From the NCBI RefSeq assembly GCF_014698045.1, contig NZ_JACJSE010000006.1, positions 124,001 to 188,000 of the forward strand: 64,000 nucleotides of DNA, written 5' to 3'. The number at the start of each line of letters is the position of its first letter. Position 1 is the first letter of the stretch. The position numbers were made by a program, and so were the translations under genes. The notes beneath the pieces are model-generated. The model ran no database searches, was not told where the DNA came from, and worked only from the letters and a program-made list of their open reading frames with translations. This stretch comes from Aulosira sp. FACHB-615. Lineage in GTDB: Bacteria > Cyanobacteriota > Cyanobacteriia > Cyanobacteriales > Nostocaceae. Of this stretch, positions 34,986 to 44,696 are shown in pieces.

Positions 34986-36287
34986 ATGGTGAAAAGAGTA
35001 GCGATCGTTGGTGCTGGCCCTAGCGGAGTCCTACTGGCTCACTATTTACTACGTCGTCAAGAAAAATATCAAATCGATATTTTTGATTTTCGCAGTGATC
35101 CCCGCACTGTCGCCTTTTCTAAGTCGCGCACCTTTTCGATTGTTCTCAGTCAACGCGGGATCAATGCTTTACAGCAAATTGAGGGACTGAAGGAAGCTGT
35201 AAAAGCCATCAGCTTAGAAACTAATGGAGCCGCACTGCACCAAAAAAATGGTAAAACACGGGTATTCAGTAGAAGCTACTCACAGTTAACCCTGGACAGA
35301 ACGAGCTTGGTAATTCAATTATTAGAACAGTTGACCATCAAAGGCAGCAATCAAGTTAATCTTCACTTCAATCATGAATGTACACAAGTAGATTTTACTA
35401 CAAAGCAAATAAAGTTTAAACAACTGGATACTGACACAGAAATTACCGTTGATTATGACTTATTAATTGGTGCAGATGGGTCGCGTTCAGTAGTTAGGGA
35501 AGGTTTTCTACAAACAGAGAACTTTCAGTGTCAACAAAATTATGTTGCAAATGACTACAAATCTTTTTTCTTACCACCATTAGACCCTAAATTAAATCTC
35601 AACTGGCAACAAAATAAAGTCAACTCTTGGCGGTTAGATAACAGTATAAATATTTTATTAGTCTATCAAATGGACAGCAGTTGGAATGGTGTAATTGTGT
35701 TTCCGCACAAAGATAAAACCATTCCTGAACTGACTACCAAACAAGAAGTATTCAACTATTTACACCAAAATTTCCCAGAAATTGCCCAAGTATTACCAGA
35801 ATCAGAAGCGGAAGATTTTGCTAATAGACCTGTATCTAGAGTGCTGACAGTGCGCTGTAACCGCTATCATTACGGTGATAGTGTTTTGTTGATTGGCGAT
35901 GCGGCGCATGGAGTTTCCCCATCTCTCGGACAAGGTTGTAACGCCGCCTTGGAAGATGTAGCTATTTTTAACCAAATTTTAGATGAATGTGGTGATAATT
36001 TAGCCGTAGCTGTGGAAAAGTTTAGTCTTCAACGTCAAGCTGATGGAATTGCTTTAGTAGAATTAAGTGATTACGCTTTTCCTATCTCGAAAAAGTTATT
36101 TGTTGAGTTGTTATTCAGGAATCGTCTGAGTAAATATTTCTTTCCTATTTTACCCAAGTTCTTCCTACCTTCGTTATTTGAACTGATGGCGGAAGGCAAA
36201 CTTTCCTACTCAGAAATTCTCAACTTATATCAAGATTGGATTGCGAAAGTGAAAAAATCAAATCAACAAATTTTGGCAAAAATGTAA
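34986..36287 (+). CDS. FAD-dependent monooxygenase, kynurenine 3-monooxygenase-like
   Basis: This 433-residue flavoprotein has an N-terminal Rossmann motif VAIVGAGPSGVLLAHYLL, the DG motif DLLIGADGSRSVVR and the second FAD motif VLLIGDAAHGVSPSLGQGCN. The segment RTFSIVLSQRGINALQQI resembles kynurenine monooxygenases, but the rest of a kynurenine pathway is not seen here, so the substrate is open. It starts 24 bases after priA on the same strand. A second flavin monooxygenase of a different subfamily follows. Confidence 0.85.
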   Translation: MVKRVAIVGAGPSGVLLAHYLLRRQEKYQIDIFDFRSDPRTVAFSKSRTFSIVLSQRGINALQQIEGLKEAVKAISLETNGAALHQKNGKTRVFSRSYSQLTLDRTSLVIQLLEQLTIKGSNQVNLHFNHECTQVDFTTKQIKFKQLDTDTEITVDYDLLIGADGSRSVVREGFLQTENFQCQQNYVANDYKSFFLPPLDPKLNLNWQQNKVNSWRLDNSINILLVYQMDSSWNGVIVFPHKDKTIPELTTKQEVFNYLHQNFPEIAQVLPESEAEDFANRPVSRVLTVRCNRYHYGDSVLLIGDAAHGVSPSLGQGCNAALEDVAIFNQILDECGDNLAVAVEKFSLQRQADGIALVELSDYAFPISKKLFVELLFRNRLSKYFFPILPKFFLPSLFELMAEGKLSYSEILNLYQDWIAKVKKSNQQILAKM

Positions 36288-36531
36288 GTTGAAATATAAG
36301 TAGGATGTGTTAGCGACAGCGTAACGCATCTACCGCAAAACCTGTGGTGCGTTACGGCTTACGCCTAACACACCCTACTGGCTGAACCGTATCTCTCCCC
36401 CTTGTCTCCCTTGTCCCCCTTCTCCCCCTTGTCTTTGTTACTCACATAAATGACTACAAAAAGTTAAAAAATTTGCTGCTACCAGAAAAAGCAAACTACC
36501 CTGGGTGATAGGGCTATCTGGAGGTGTTGTG
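36288..36531. repeat. Palindromic repeat and heptamer array
   Basis: From 36300 to 36378, GTAGGATGTGTTAGCG faces CGCCTAACACACCCTAC, with an inner GCGTAACGCAT/GTGCGTTACGG pair, forming a long hairpin. From 36391 to 36436 a C-rich array (CCCTTGTCTCCCTTGTCC units) follows. It is the same repeat family as the block inside priA. The hairpin could end the transcript of the upstream monooxygenase gene. Confidence 0.6.
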
Positions 36532-37785
36532 ATGACTACTCATCTACCGACTAATGCGCTTGCAGACACAACTGTAAACCCAGCCCATGAGATTATAGAT
36601 CAACACACTACTGATTGTTGTATTGTGGGTGGCGGCCCGGCTGGGGTGGTTTTAGCTTTTTTGTTGGCGCGTCAAGGTATATCTGTGATGTTGCTAGAGG
36701 CGCATAAAGATTTTGACCGCGACTTTCGGGGAGATACAATTCATCCTTCAGTAATGCAAATTATGGAGGAATTGAATTTAAGCGATCGCCTATTACAATT
36801 ACCTCATACTAAAATGCGCCAAATTCAAGTGAAAACTCCGCAAAATACTTTTACTCTGGCAGATTTTAGTCACCTGAACACAAATTATCCCTACATTACA
36901 ATGTTGCCCCAGGTAAAATTTTTGGAGTTCATCACCCAAGAAGCGCAACAATATCCAAATTTTCAGTTAGTGATGGGTGCGAATGTTCAAGAACTCATGA
37001 CAGAAAATGGGGTAGTGACAGGAGTGCGTTATCGGGGTGGCGGTGGTTGGCACGAAGTCCGCGCTATGCTGACAGTTGGCGCAGATGGTCGTCACTCCAA
37101 GTTAAGACAAATGGGAGAGTTTGCATCTATTGAAACTTCTCCACCGATGGATATTCTCTGGTTTCGCTTACCCCGCCATCCTCAAGAATTTGATGGGGGA
37201 ATGGGACGTTTTGCACCTGGACATATTGTAGCGATGCTTGACCGTGGTACAGAGTGGCAAATTGCTTATGTAATTCCTAAAGGCGGCTATCAAAAACTGC
37301 GGACGGCTGGTTTGGAAGAGTTAAAGAAATCGATTGTGGAAGTTGTGCCAGAATTAAGCGATCGCTTGTATACTCTTCAAGATTGGTCACAAGTCGCTTT
37401 TTTATCGGTAGAATCAAGCCGCGTTAAACAGTGGTATCTTCCAGGGTTGTTACTCATTGGTGATGCTGCTCATATTATGTCTCCCGTTGGCGGTGTGGGG
37501 ATTAACTACGCCATTCAAGATGCAGTCGTAGCCGCTAATGTCCTCAGCCAACCTCTGCAAAATCACCAAGTCAAGCTGAGTGACTTAGCCAAAGTTCAGC
37601 GTCAGCGAGAGTTACCGACACGCATTATTCAAGCATTTCAGACATTTATTCAAAAGCGAGTATTTGCACCTGTATTATCTGCTAATCAGACTTTTCAACC
37701 GCCAGCATTGTTACGCTTACCAATTTTGCGCGATTTACCCGCTAGATTAATTGCTTTGGGTGTGTTTCCGGTTCATGTGAAATAG
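36532..37785 (+). CDS. FAD-dependent monooxygenase (PHBH/UbiH-like)
   Basis: This 417-residue protein has the FAD motif DCCIVGGGPAGVVLAFLLAR, the DG motif LTVGADGRHSKLR and the GD motif LLIGDAAHIMSPVGGVGINYA, typical of aromatic-ring hydroxylases of the PHBH type. MLLEAHKDFDRDFRGDTIHP is also characteristic. I chose the ATG at 36532 because a strong GGAGG (36520-36524) precedes it by seven bases; a GTG at 36505 is less likely. The substrate is unknown. It is the last gene before the CRISPR array, 136 bases away. Confidence 0.86.
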   Translation: MTTHLPTNALADTTVNPAHEIIDQHTTDCCIVGGGPAGVVLAFLLARQGISVMLLEAHKDFDRDFRGDTIHPSVMQIMEELNLSDRLLQLPHTKMRQIQVKTPQNTFTLADFSHLNTNYPYITMLPQVKFLEFITQEAQQYPNFQLVMGANVQELMTENGVVTGVRYRGGGGWHEVRAMLTVGADGRHSKLRQMGEFASIETSPPMDILWFRLPRHPQEFDGGMGRFAPGHIVAMLDRGTEWQIAYVIPKGGYQKLRTAGLEELKKSIVEVVPELSDRLYTLQDWSQVAFLSVESSRVKQWYLPGLLLIGDAAHIMSPVGGVGINYAIQDAVVAANVLSQPLQNHQVKLSDLAKVQRQRELPTRIIQAFQTFIQKRVFAPVLSANQTFQPPALLRLPILRDLPARLIALGVFPVHVK

Positions 37786-37920
37786 TAATTTTTGAGCGTT
37801 GCTTATTTGCGGGATGAATTAAGGTTTTTAGCAGAGAGTAAATATTGATTCTTTGCGTCTTTGCGCCTTTGCGCGAAACAAGAAACATCCTTGTGGGCAA
37901 CAGCAAGCAAGTAATACAAG

Positions 37921-39581
37921 GTTTCAATCCCTGATAGGGATTAAGTGAGATTTTAACGCGCGATCGCCTGCTGTTAATAGCTCAAAATGTAGTTGAGTTT
38001 CAATCCCTGATAGGGATTAAGTGAGATTTTAACGTTATGAGGCTATCAAAATTGATAAAGATAAGTTTTTAATAGTTTCAATCCCTGATAGGGATTAAGT
38101 GAGATTTTAACAATCGCGTTGCCAGTGTTAATCAATATTATGCGCCTTGTTTCAATCCCTGATAGGGATTAAGTGAGATTTTAACATGTATATGTATAAC
38201 TCTCCTGTTGTAGTTACATTTGTTTCAATCCCTGATAGGGATTAAGTGAGATTTTAACAATTCTACTACTGAGCAAAGTCACCACTCGCTATGCGTTTCA
38301 ATCCCTGATAGGGATTAAGTGAGATTTTAACTTAAAAGTAAAACCGTTTGCAATTAGCAGCTACAGGTTTCAATCCCTGATAGGGATTAAGTGAGATTTT
38401 AACCACCCTTGGATGGCGTTGGTTTTACCTTAATATCGTTTCAATCCCTGATAGGGATTAAGTGAGATTTTAACTTTATAGATTACCAAAAACACCAACA
38501 AAAATTGATGAGTTTCAATCCCTGATAGGGATTAAGTGAGATTTTAACACATTTTAAAATTTAAAACAAATTTAGTTGCTCGTTTCAATCCCTGATAGGG
38601 ATTAAGTGAGATTTTAACCTGGTGTGTGTATACAAGGAAAAACGGTAGTGTGCCGTTTCAATCCCTGATAGGGATTAAGTGAGATTTTAACCGGATTTGA
38701 TATCATTTATTTGGCACAAGGAGTGTGATAGTTTCAATCCCTGATAGGGATTAAGTGAGATTTTAACGAATGATTTCTGACCTGCGATCGCTTGCTGGTG
38801 GTTTCAATCCCTGATAGGGATTAAGTGAGATTTTAACGTAGTCGCTTCCGGCAAATTGGATGGTGATTATGTTTTCAATCCCTGATAGGGATTAAGTGAG
38901 ATTTTAACTCTATAACCCTACGCAATGAGATATAATCAGTTGCTGAAATCTTTTTCAATCCCTGATAGGGATTAAGTGAGATTTTAACGAACTGCTCCAG
39001 CTAAAGGCAAGTTTCCAGCTATTTTCAATCCCTGATAGGGATTAAGTGAGATTTTAACTGATAGATTAGACATGGTTAATTTCTCTGATAAGTTATTTTC
39101 AATCCCTGATAGGGATTAAGTGAGATTTTAACGAATCAATCTCAAGTATCTTCAGGAACGCGTTCTTTTTCAATCCCTGATAGGGATTAAGTGAGATTTT
39201 AACCATCAGAGTCCGCAAGACGGATCACCAATCTTGATTTTCAATCCCTGATAGGGATTAAGTGAGATTTTAACAACGGTTGGCATTAGATACCAACGCC
39301 AACTGCCTTGCTTGCTCTTTTCAATCCCTGATAGGGATTAAGTGAGATTTTAACCGGCGATCGCCGATTAGTTGTTCTGGAACAGGACACCAGTCTTTTC
39401 AATCCCTGATAGGGATTAAGTGAGATTTTAACCTGCCATTGATGTCAGCACCATGAAATATGAAAAAATCATTTTCAATCCCTGATAGGGATTAAGTGAG
39501 ATTTTAACACTCTCTTAAAAATGAATCAGTCTCCGTCTGATTTTTTTTCAATCCCTGATAGGGATTAAGTGAGATTTTAAC
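37921..39581 (-). CRISPR. CRISPR array, 23 repeats and 22 spacers, no cas genes nearby
   Basis: The 37-base repeat begins GTTTCAATCCCTGATAGGGA and ends AAGTGAGATTTTAAC on the plus strand. It is perfectly conserved except for its first base. Its arms AATCCCT/AGGGATT form a 7-bp stem. Repeat starts: 37921, 37997, 38075, 38149, 38222, 38295, 38367, 38438, 38512, 38582, 38655, 38731, 38801, 38872, 38952, 39022, 39096, 39167, 39238, 39318, 39396, 39472, 39545. Spacers are 33-43 bases. The reverse complement ends in ATTGAAAC, the usual crRNA 5' tag of type I/III systems, so transcription is on the minus strand and the leader lies to the right. The first 13 repeats start with G, the last 10 with T. 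Confidence 0.98.
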
Positions 39582-39944
39582 TGCGGAAGCCGGAAAAGCT
39601 TGCTGTATTTAGTTTTCAAGGTGCAGTTTCGCGGATGGCATAATTCTAACATGATGAAATGTCAGTTGATTTACATGAAAATGCTGAAACCCAGACTGTA
39701 TAAGGTGCGCGGATAATTTTAATTAAATTTTTCTGCAAAAGCTTACCCTCCAAGGAATCCAGCCGTTATTCCTCAAAGACGATTTTGTACACCTACCTAT
39801 CCGCGTGTTTGGGGTAAGTTTGTCTATCTGGGAATTTCAGGAATTTAGCCGTTAAATTTGGTAGTCAATGTTGCAAATTTTAGCAATAACTAGCCATTTT
39901 ACCAGTTAGAGCTAATAGTATGACTATGTTTTAGCGGTATAAAT
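39582..39944 (-). promoter_or_regulatory. Putative CRISPR leader and promoter region
   Basis: The orientation of the array places its leader here, between the last repeat and the beta-helix/SLH gene. The region has no gene. It contains the inverted pair CGCGGATA (39708-39715) and TATCCGCG (39798-39805), and the promoter of the plus-strand SLH gene must also lie at its right end. An AT-rich stretch (AATTTTAATTAAATTTTTC, ~39715) could belong to the array promoter. Confidence 0.45.
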
Positions 39945-41747
39945 ATGCCTCAAAAATTTTACGTAAATCCTTTAACTGGCAATAGTACCAACCCTGGTAG
40001 CCAGCAAGCGCCATTTAAAACCATTAGCCAAGCCCTCAAGGTTGCCACACCTGATACCATTATTCAACTTACAGATGGAAATTACAGCGTTACTAGTGGA
40101 GAAGTGTTTCCCTTAACCATTCCATTTGGTGTGAAAGTGATTGGTAACGAAGCCAACAAAGGCAGCAATATTTTAATTGAAGGAAGTGGTAACTATCTGA
40201 GTCGGACTTTTGCGGGTCAAAACGTCACCTTTGTGATGTTAGATGGTTCGGAACTGCGGGGAGTGACTGTGACCAACCCAGCATCTCGCGGTAGTGGTGT
40301 TTGGTCAGAATCAACAACTCCGACCATTGCCAATTGCACCTTCAAGAATAATAAGCGAGAGGGAGTATTTGCCACTGGTGATGCGAACCCAGTAGTTCAG
40401 GGTAATGTATTTACAGAGAATGCAGCTAATGGAATTGCGATCGCTAAAAATGCCAAAGGTCAAATTCAAGACAACACCTGCATTAAAACAGGTTTTGGTA
40501 TAGCGATTAGTGATACAGCCTCACCCACACTTTTAAATAACAAATTTACCGAAAACCGTTCTGGCATCGTCGTTTCTGGTAGCGCCCGCCCCGTATTACG
40601 TAACAATGTGAGTGAAAATAATACCGACGATGGTCTAACTGTAATTTCCACCGCCCTACCAGACTTAGGCAGTACCTCCAGTTCTGGCGGTAACACGTTC
40701 CGCAATAACGGCAAATTCGACTTACAAAATGCTAGTTCCAATCGACTAATTTCCGTTGGTAATCAAATTGATCCCAGCAAAGTTAGCGGTAATATCGAGT
40801 TTGCTAGTACTCCAATTCCCACACCAACACCAGTACCGACCCCTACGCCTACTCCTACTCCCATACCAACACCCACACCGATTCCCGTACCAACCCCCAC
40901 ACCTACTCCGACTCCCGTACCAACGCCCACACCGATTCCCGTACCGACTCCTACGCCCACACCTACCCCTGTACCAACACCCATACCAACACCAGTACCA
41001 ACCCCCACACCAATACCAAAACCCACACCAGTACCAGTACCAATACCAATACCCACACCCACCCCAGACCCAGAACCAGAAATAGACCCAGAACCAACAC
41101 CAACCCCTGTACCCACACCAACACCAACACCAAAACCCACACCAACGCCTACACCTGCACCCATCGACTTAACCGATATTGCTAATCATTGGGCAGCAGC
41201 CTTTATTAGAGAATTAGTCAGACAAGGCATAGTTAACGGTTTCCCCGACCGCACCTTTAGACCAAATGCAACCATGACTAGGGCGCAATATGCAGCATTA
41301 ATTGTCAAAGCTTTTGCACCATCCTCAAAACGGGCAGCAACACAATTTAAAGATGTAGCAGCTAACTTCTGGGCAGCTAAAGTCATTCAGCAAGCCTATC
41401 AAGGTCAATTTCTCTCTGGTTTCCCAGATAATACATTCCGCCCTAACCAAAATATCCAGCGTGTGCAAGTTCTGGTTTCTCTCGTGAATGGACTAGGGCT
41501 AGGCACAGCTAGTAATGTTGCCAACGCTATCAAAATTTTCGATGACCAAGCCAAAATTCCTGACTATGCCAAAGATGAGATAGCCAAAGCCATAGATAAA
41601 AGAATTATCGTCAATCATCCCAACTTGAAGCAACTCAACCCCACCCGCGATGCCACAAGGGCGGAGGTAGCGGTGATGGTTTATCAAGCCTTGGTCGATG
41701 CTGGCCGTGTAGCGGCGATTGATTCGCAATATATTGTGAATGGTTAA
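39945..41747 (+). CDS. DUF1565 beta-helix protein with Pro-Thr linker and three SLH domains
   Basis: The protein has 600 residues. Residues 1-285 are a right-handed beta-helix of the DUF1565 type (FYVNPLTGNSTNPGSQQAPF, ANGIAIAKNAKGQIQDNTC, RSGIVVSGSARPVLRNNVS). Residues ~288-405 are an almost pure Pro-Thr-Val-Ile linker (PTPTPVPTPTP). Three SLH domains follow (LTDIANHWAAAFIRELVRQG, KDVAANFWAAKVIQQAYQGQ, IPDYAKDEIAKAIDKRI). SLH domains bind the cell wall or an outer-membrane carrier, so a surface role is expected. No signal peptide is seen at MPQKFYVNPLTG, which is odd for such a protein. Confidence 0.85.
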   Translation: MPQKFYVNPLTGNSTNPGSQQAPFKTISQALKVATPDTIIQLTDGNYSVTSGEVFPLTIPFGVKVIGNEANKGSNILIEGSGNYLSRTFAGQNVTFVMLDGSELRGVTVTNPASRGSGVWSESTTPTIANCTFKNNKREGVFATGDANPVVQGNVFTENAANGIAIAKNAKGQIQDNTCIKTGFGIAISDTASPTLLNNKFTENRSGIVVSGSARPVLRNNVSENNTDDGLTVISTALPDLGSTSSSGGNTFRNNGKFDLQNASSNRLISVGNQIDPSKVSGNIEFASTPIPTPTPVPTPTPTPTPIPTPTPIPVPTPTPTPTPVPTPTPIPVPTPTPTPTPVPTPIPTPVPTPTPIPKPTPVPVPIPIPTPTPDPEPEIDPEPTPTPVPTPTPTPKPTPTPTPAPIDLTDIANHWAAAFIRELVRQGIVNGFPDRTFRPNATMTRAQYAALIVKAFAPSSKRAATQFKDVAANFWAAKVIQQAYQGQFLSGFPDNTFRPNQNIQRVQVLVSLVNGLGLGTASNVANAIKIFDDQAKIPDYAKDEIAKAIDKRIIVNHPNLKQLNPTRDATRAEVAVMVYQALVDAGRVAAIDSQYIVNG

Positions 41748-41964
41748 TTAAAAAACACAGGGGTGTAGAGGTGTAAGGTAAGCAAAGTATTGAGTTCTAA
41801 AAAACTCTAATCCCTATTACAACGTGGCGGAAGTAAAGATACCATTTCAAGTTAGTGAAAAGCTTGTGATATCAGCTTTTTAACTTTTGACTTTTAACTT
41901 TTGACTTCCGCGTAGCGGTACTAGCCTCTCATCCCTGTTCCATTCAAACAATCTATGATGTTTT

Positions 41965-42204
41965 ATGTCTGAACAAAAACCTTTAAATCCTTGGGATTAT
42001 AAACCTTGGTGGTGTCAACCTTGGTCTATAGTTTTGACATCTGTAATCTTGATTAGTGGTAGTTGGTTCCTATTTAAAATTATTTGGTTAACAATTCTTG
42101 TGTCAATTCCTGTACTTATTTGGATGGGCTTTTTTGTGTTTATTTGGCCACAGTTAATGATTCGCAGTGGAATTTTAGAATCATATCAAAAGGAAAATTC
42201 CTAA
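41965..42204 (+). CDS. Small two-helix membrane protein (possibly DUF6737 family)
   Basis: The protein has 79 residues. A polar N-terminus, MSEQKPLNPWDYKPWWCQPW, precedes two membrane helices (SIVLTSVILISGSWFLFKII and ILVSIPVLIWMGFFVFIWP). The NPWDYKPWWCQPWSI motif is conserved in small cyanobacterial proteins that I believe are grouped as DUF6737; their function is unknown. It ends just before the convergent P-loop kinase gene. Confidence 0.75.
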   Translation: MSEQKPLNPWDYKPWWCQPWSIVLTSVILISGSWFLFKIIWLTILVSIPVLIWMGFFVFIWPQLMIRSGILESYQKENS

Positions 42205-42218
42205 GAGCTTTTCTGTAG

Positions 42219-42761
42219 CTAGAAATCGCTAAAGTTAGTCTCATGTTCAATTAGTTCCAAAAACTGCGAAATCTGTTGAATCGAGCGAATGTGATAGACA
42301 TTTTTAGTGCTTTGAGCCTGCTGGATGCACTCACGATATTTTGGGGTTAAATATTTATGACATAACCAAAGTGCGCGGTAACTACTCAGGGAACTCTTGA
42401 AGATTGGGCTATTTTGTGGCCAGCCTTCTGGCGGTTGAAAGTAACCTGTGATTAATCTTTTAGTTACCCACCAAAAATGCACATATAGCGGTAAATCGAC
42501 ATAAACCAGGGTATCTGCTTCATCCAATCGTGGCCAGAGGGTTTCCATACTGCCAAACCCATCAATAATCCATCGGTCAGTGGCTAAAATTTGCTGATGG
42601 GTTTGCTGATAATCTTCTTGAGCAACCGCAGCACCGCCTGGTTGAAATTTAATCTTGTCCAAGACGTGAAGTGGTAAACCAGTGATTTGGGATAATTTCT
42701 GGCTGAGTGTTGATTTACCGCCGCCAGCATTGCCAAATACTGCTACTTTTTTCATCTTCAC
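42219..42761 (-). CDS. P-loop NTPase/adenylate kinase-like protein
   Basis: This 180-residue protein begins KVAVFGNAGGGKSTLSQKL, a perfect Walker A motif, followed by LPLHVLDKIKFQPGG and WIIDGFGSMETLWPRLDEAD, a pattern shared with topology-modulation (FlaR-like) and adenylate-kinase-like proteins. The final part (FWWVTKRLITGYFQPPEGWP) contains the lid-like region. It probably phosphorylates a nucleotide or another small molecule; the substrate is unknown. It lies downstream of PBP2 on the same strand, with ~94 bases of repeat-containing spacer between. Confidence 0.82.
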   Translation of the reverse strand: MKMKKVAVFGNAGGGKSTLSQKLSQITGLPLHVLDKIKFQPGGAAVAQEDYQQTHQQILATDRWIIDGFGSMETLWPRLDEADTLVYVDLPLYVHFWWVTKRLITGYFQPPEGWPQNSPIFKSSLSSYRALWLCHKYLTPKYRECIQQAQSTKNVYHIRSIQQISQFLELIEHETNFSDF

Positions 42762-42854
42762 TCTCCTTTGAGGGCCAATTTTCTGGTGGAAACTTTCATT
42801 GGTCGTTTGTTCTTGATTCTTTGCAAATACAAATGACCAATGACAAATTCCGTA

Positions 42855-44696
42855 TTAGTCGCCGTTAACAGCACTACCATTTTGAGAATTAGCTGATTCT
42901 GGTTTTTGGTACTTCCCTGGATACTTATGTTGGAAATATGCTTCCAATACCTGTAAAACCATTGGGCCGCAGACTGTACCACCGTGATCCCCGGAATTTT
43001 CCCCAAAGGCGACAACGGTAATTTCTGGGCGATCGCTTGGGGCATAAGCACCAAACCATGTATGATTAGGCCGACCAACACCAGCCTCTGCTGTACCACT
43101 CTTACCAGAAGCAGGGGCGATCGTTGGTAGATTTAAACGTTTCCCTGTACCTTCAGTAATTACCTTTCGCAGTCCATCGCGGAGAACATTAATAGTTGAC
43201 TGCTTCATATTTAAAGACTCGCGCCAACTTTTTGCTTCCTCGTTATCTTTCAATAAATGGGGTTTGACACGATATCCCCCATTAGCAGGGACAGAAAACA
43301 TAATTGCTGATTGCAGTGGTGTGACTTGCAAAGCACCTTGACCAATGGACATATTAATTGTGTCGCCTACAGTCCAAGGTATCTTCCAAGCTTTTTGTTT
43401 CCAATTTTCATCGGGAACCAAACCCCTAGTTTCTTCGCTGGGGAACTCAATTCCAGTTTTTTGACCGAAACCGTATTTCTGCGCCCATGTAATTAAAGTC
43501 GGGCCACCAACACCTTTACCAATTTGATAAAAGAATGTATCACTACTCATAGCCATTGCCCTGGGAAATCCCAAAGGCCCAAATCCCGCATGATTCCATT
43601 CACCAAAAGTTACACCACCAACAGTCAAAGAACCATAGGTTTGCAACACTGTTCCAGGAGAAAATTTACCCGATTCTAACCCCGCCGTAGTGGTGACAAT
43701 TTTGAACGTACTTGCAGGCGGAAAAGCACTTAAAGCCCGATTAACTAAAGGATGGTCTTTTCCTTGCACACTTTCCCAATCTTTCTCGGAGAGTTTTTGC
43801 TTAGAAAAAATATTCGGGTCGAAATCAGGATGAGACACCATCGCTAAAACTGCACCATTTCGGGGATCAAGGGCGACAATTGCACCTTGATACTTACCTA
43901 AAGCTTTGTCGGCGGCTTTTTGCAGTTCCCAATCTATAGTTAAATGTAAATCCTTGCCAGCTTTAGCTTGTTTTTCCCCTAAAATGCGGATTGGGCGACC
44001 TGCGCCATCCACTTCCACTTGCTGACCACCCCATTCACCGCGTAATGTCGTTTCATAAGCTTTTTCTATACCCATCTGACCAATCACATCACCCAGACGG
44101 TAGCCTTCTTTTTGCTTATCTTTTAACTGTTCGGGGGTCAGTTCCCTTGTATAACCCAGTACATGGGCTAATTCTTGCCCATGTGGATAGTAGCGTACTG
44201 CATCTGTGTTAATTTCCACATCTTTCAGTTCGCTTTCATACTCTTTTAACGCCGTAATTTGGGCTTCGCTGACATCACGCGCAATCCGAATCAGTGAAGC
44301 TGAGTTAGCGCCAGCCGCATCCAGTTTCTTTTCCATTTCTTCTTGGGAAATACCCAGAATTTTGGATAACCGTGGCGCAACCACTGACCAAGATGGTTTA
44401 GTGTGTGCTAGAGGCCACAAATATACAGAATGGGGATATCTGGTGGTGGCTAACAACTTCCCATTCCGGTCAAAAATATTACCTCGTTCTGGTTGTTTGA
44501 GAATTGTCCGAACACGGTTAGATTCAGCACGTTTTCGCAGTTGAGATCCTTCAACGATTTGTAAATATGCTAATCGTGCTTCAATTCCAACCAGCGTCAA
44601 TAAAGTGAACCCAATTAAAAATATTGATTGAATACCGCGTCCAACAGTCCGTGTATCTTTTTTGCTGTTCGATAAGGGTGATGAAAATAACGCCAT
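42855..44696 (-). CDS. mrdA: Penicillin-binding protein 2 (elongation transpeptidase)
   Basis: This 613-residue class B PBP cross-links peptidoglycan during lateral growth. It has an N-terminal membrane anchor (residues ~22-40, IQSIFLIGFTLLTLVGIEA), a dimerisation domain with RGNIFDRNGKLLATTRYP, and a transpeptidase domain with the three active-site motifs S-x-x-K (Ser329 in PPASTFKIV), SSD (384-386, in place of S-x-N, usual for PBP2) and K-S-G-T (532-535). The missing C-terminal PASTA domains and the length fit PBP2. The partner RodA is not in the window. Confidence 0.92.
   Translation of the reverse strand: MALFSSPLSNSKKDTRTVGRGIQSIFLIGFTLLTLVGIEARLAYLQIVEGSQLRKRAESNRVRTILKQPERGNIFDRNGKLLATTRYPHSVYLWPLAHTKPSWSVVAPRLSKILGISQEEMEKKLDAAGANSASLIRIARDVSEAQITALKEYESELKDVEINTDAVRYYPHGQELAHVLGYTRELTPEQLKDKQKEGYRLGDVIGQMGIEKAYETTLRGEWGGQQVEVDGAGRPIRILGEKQAKAGKDLHLTIDWELQKAADKALGKYQGAIVALDPRNGAVLAMVSHPDFDPNIFSKQKLSEKDWESVQGKDHPLVNRALSAFPPASTFKIVTTTAGLESGKFSPGTVLQTYGSLTVGGVTFGEWNHAGFGPLGFPRAMAMSSDTFFYQIGKGVGGPTLITWAQKYGFGQKTGIEFPSEETRGLVPDENWKQKAWKIPWTVGDTINMSIGQGALQVTPLQSAIMFSVPANGGYRVKPHLLKDNEEAKSWRESLNMKQSTINVLRDGLRKVITEGTGKRLNLPTIAPASGKSGTAEAGVGRPNHTWFGAYAPSDRPEITVVAFGENSGDHGGTVCGPMVLQVLEAYFQHKYPGKYQKPESANSQNGSAVNGD

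Noticed and set aside
40763..41164. Minus-strand frame coding for Gly-Val repeats
   Set aside because: It is the complement of the Pro-Thr linker of the SLH protein; the repetitive code keeps all frames open. No start signal or other support.
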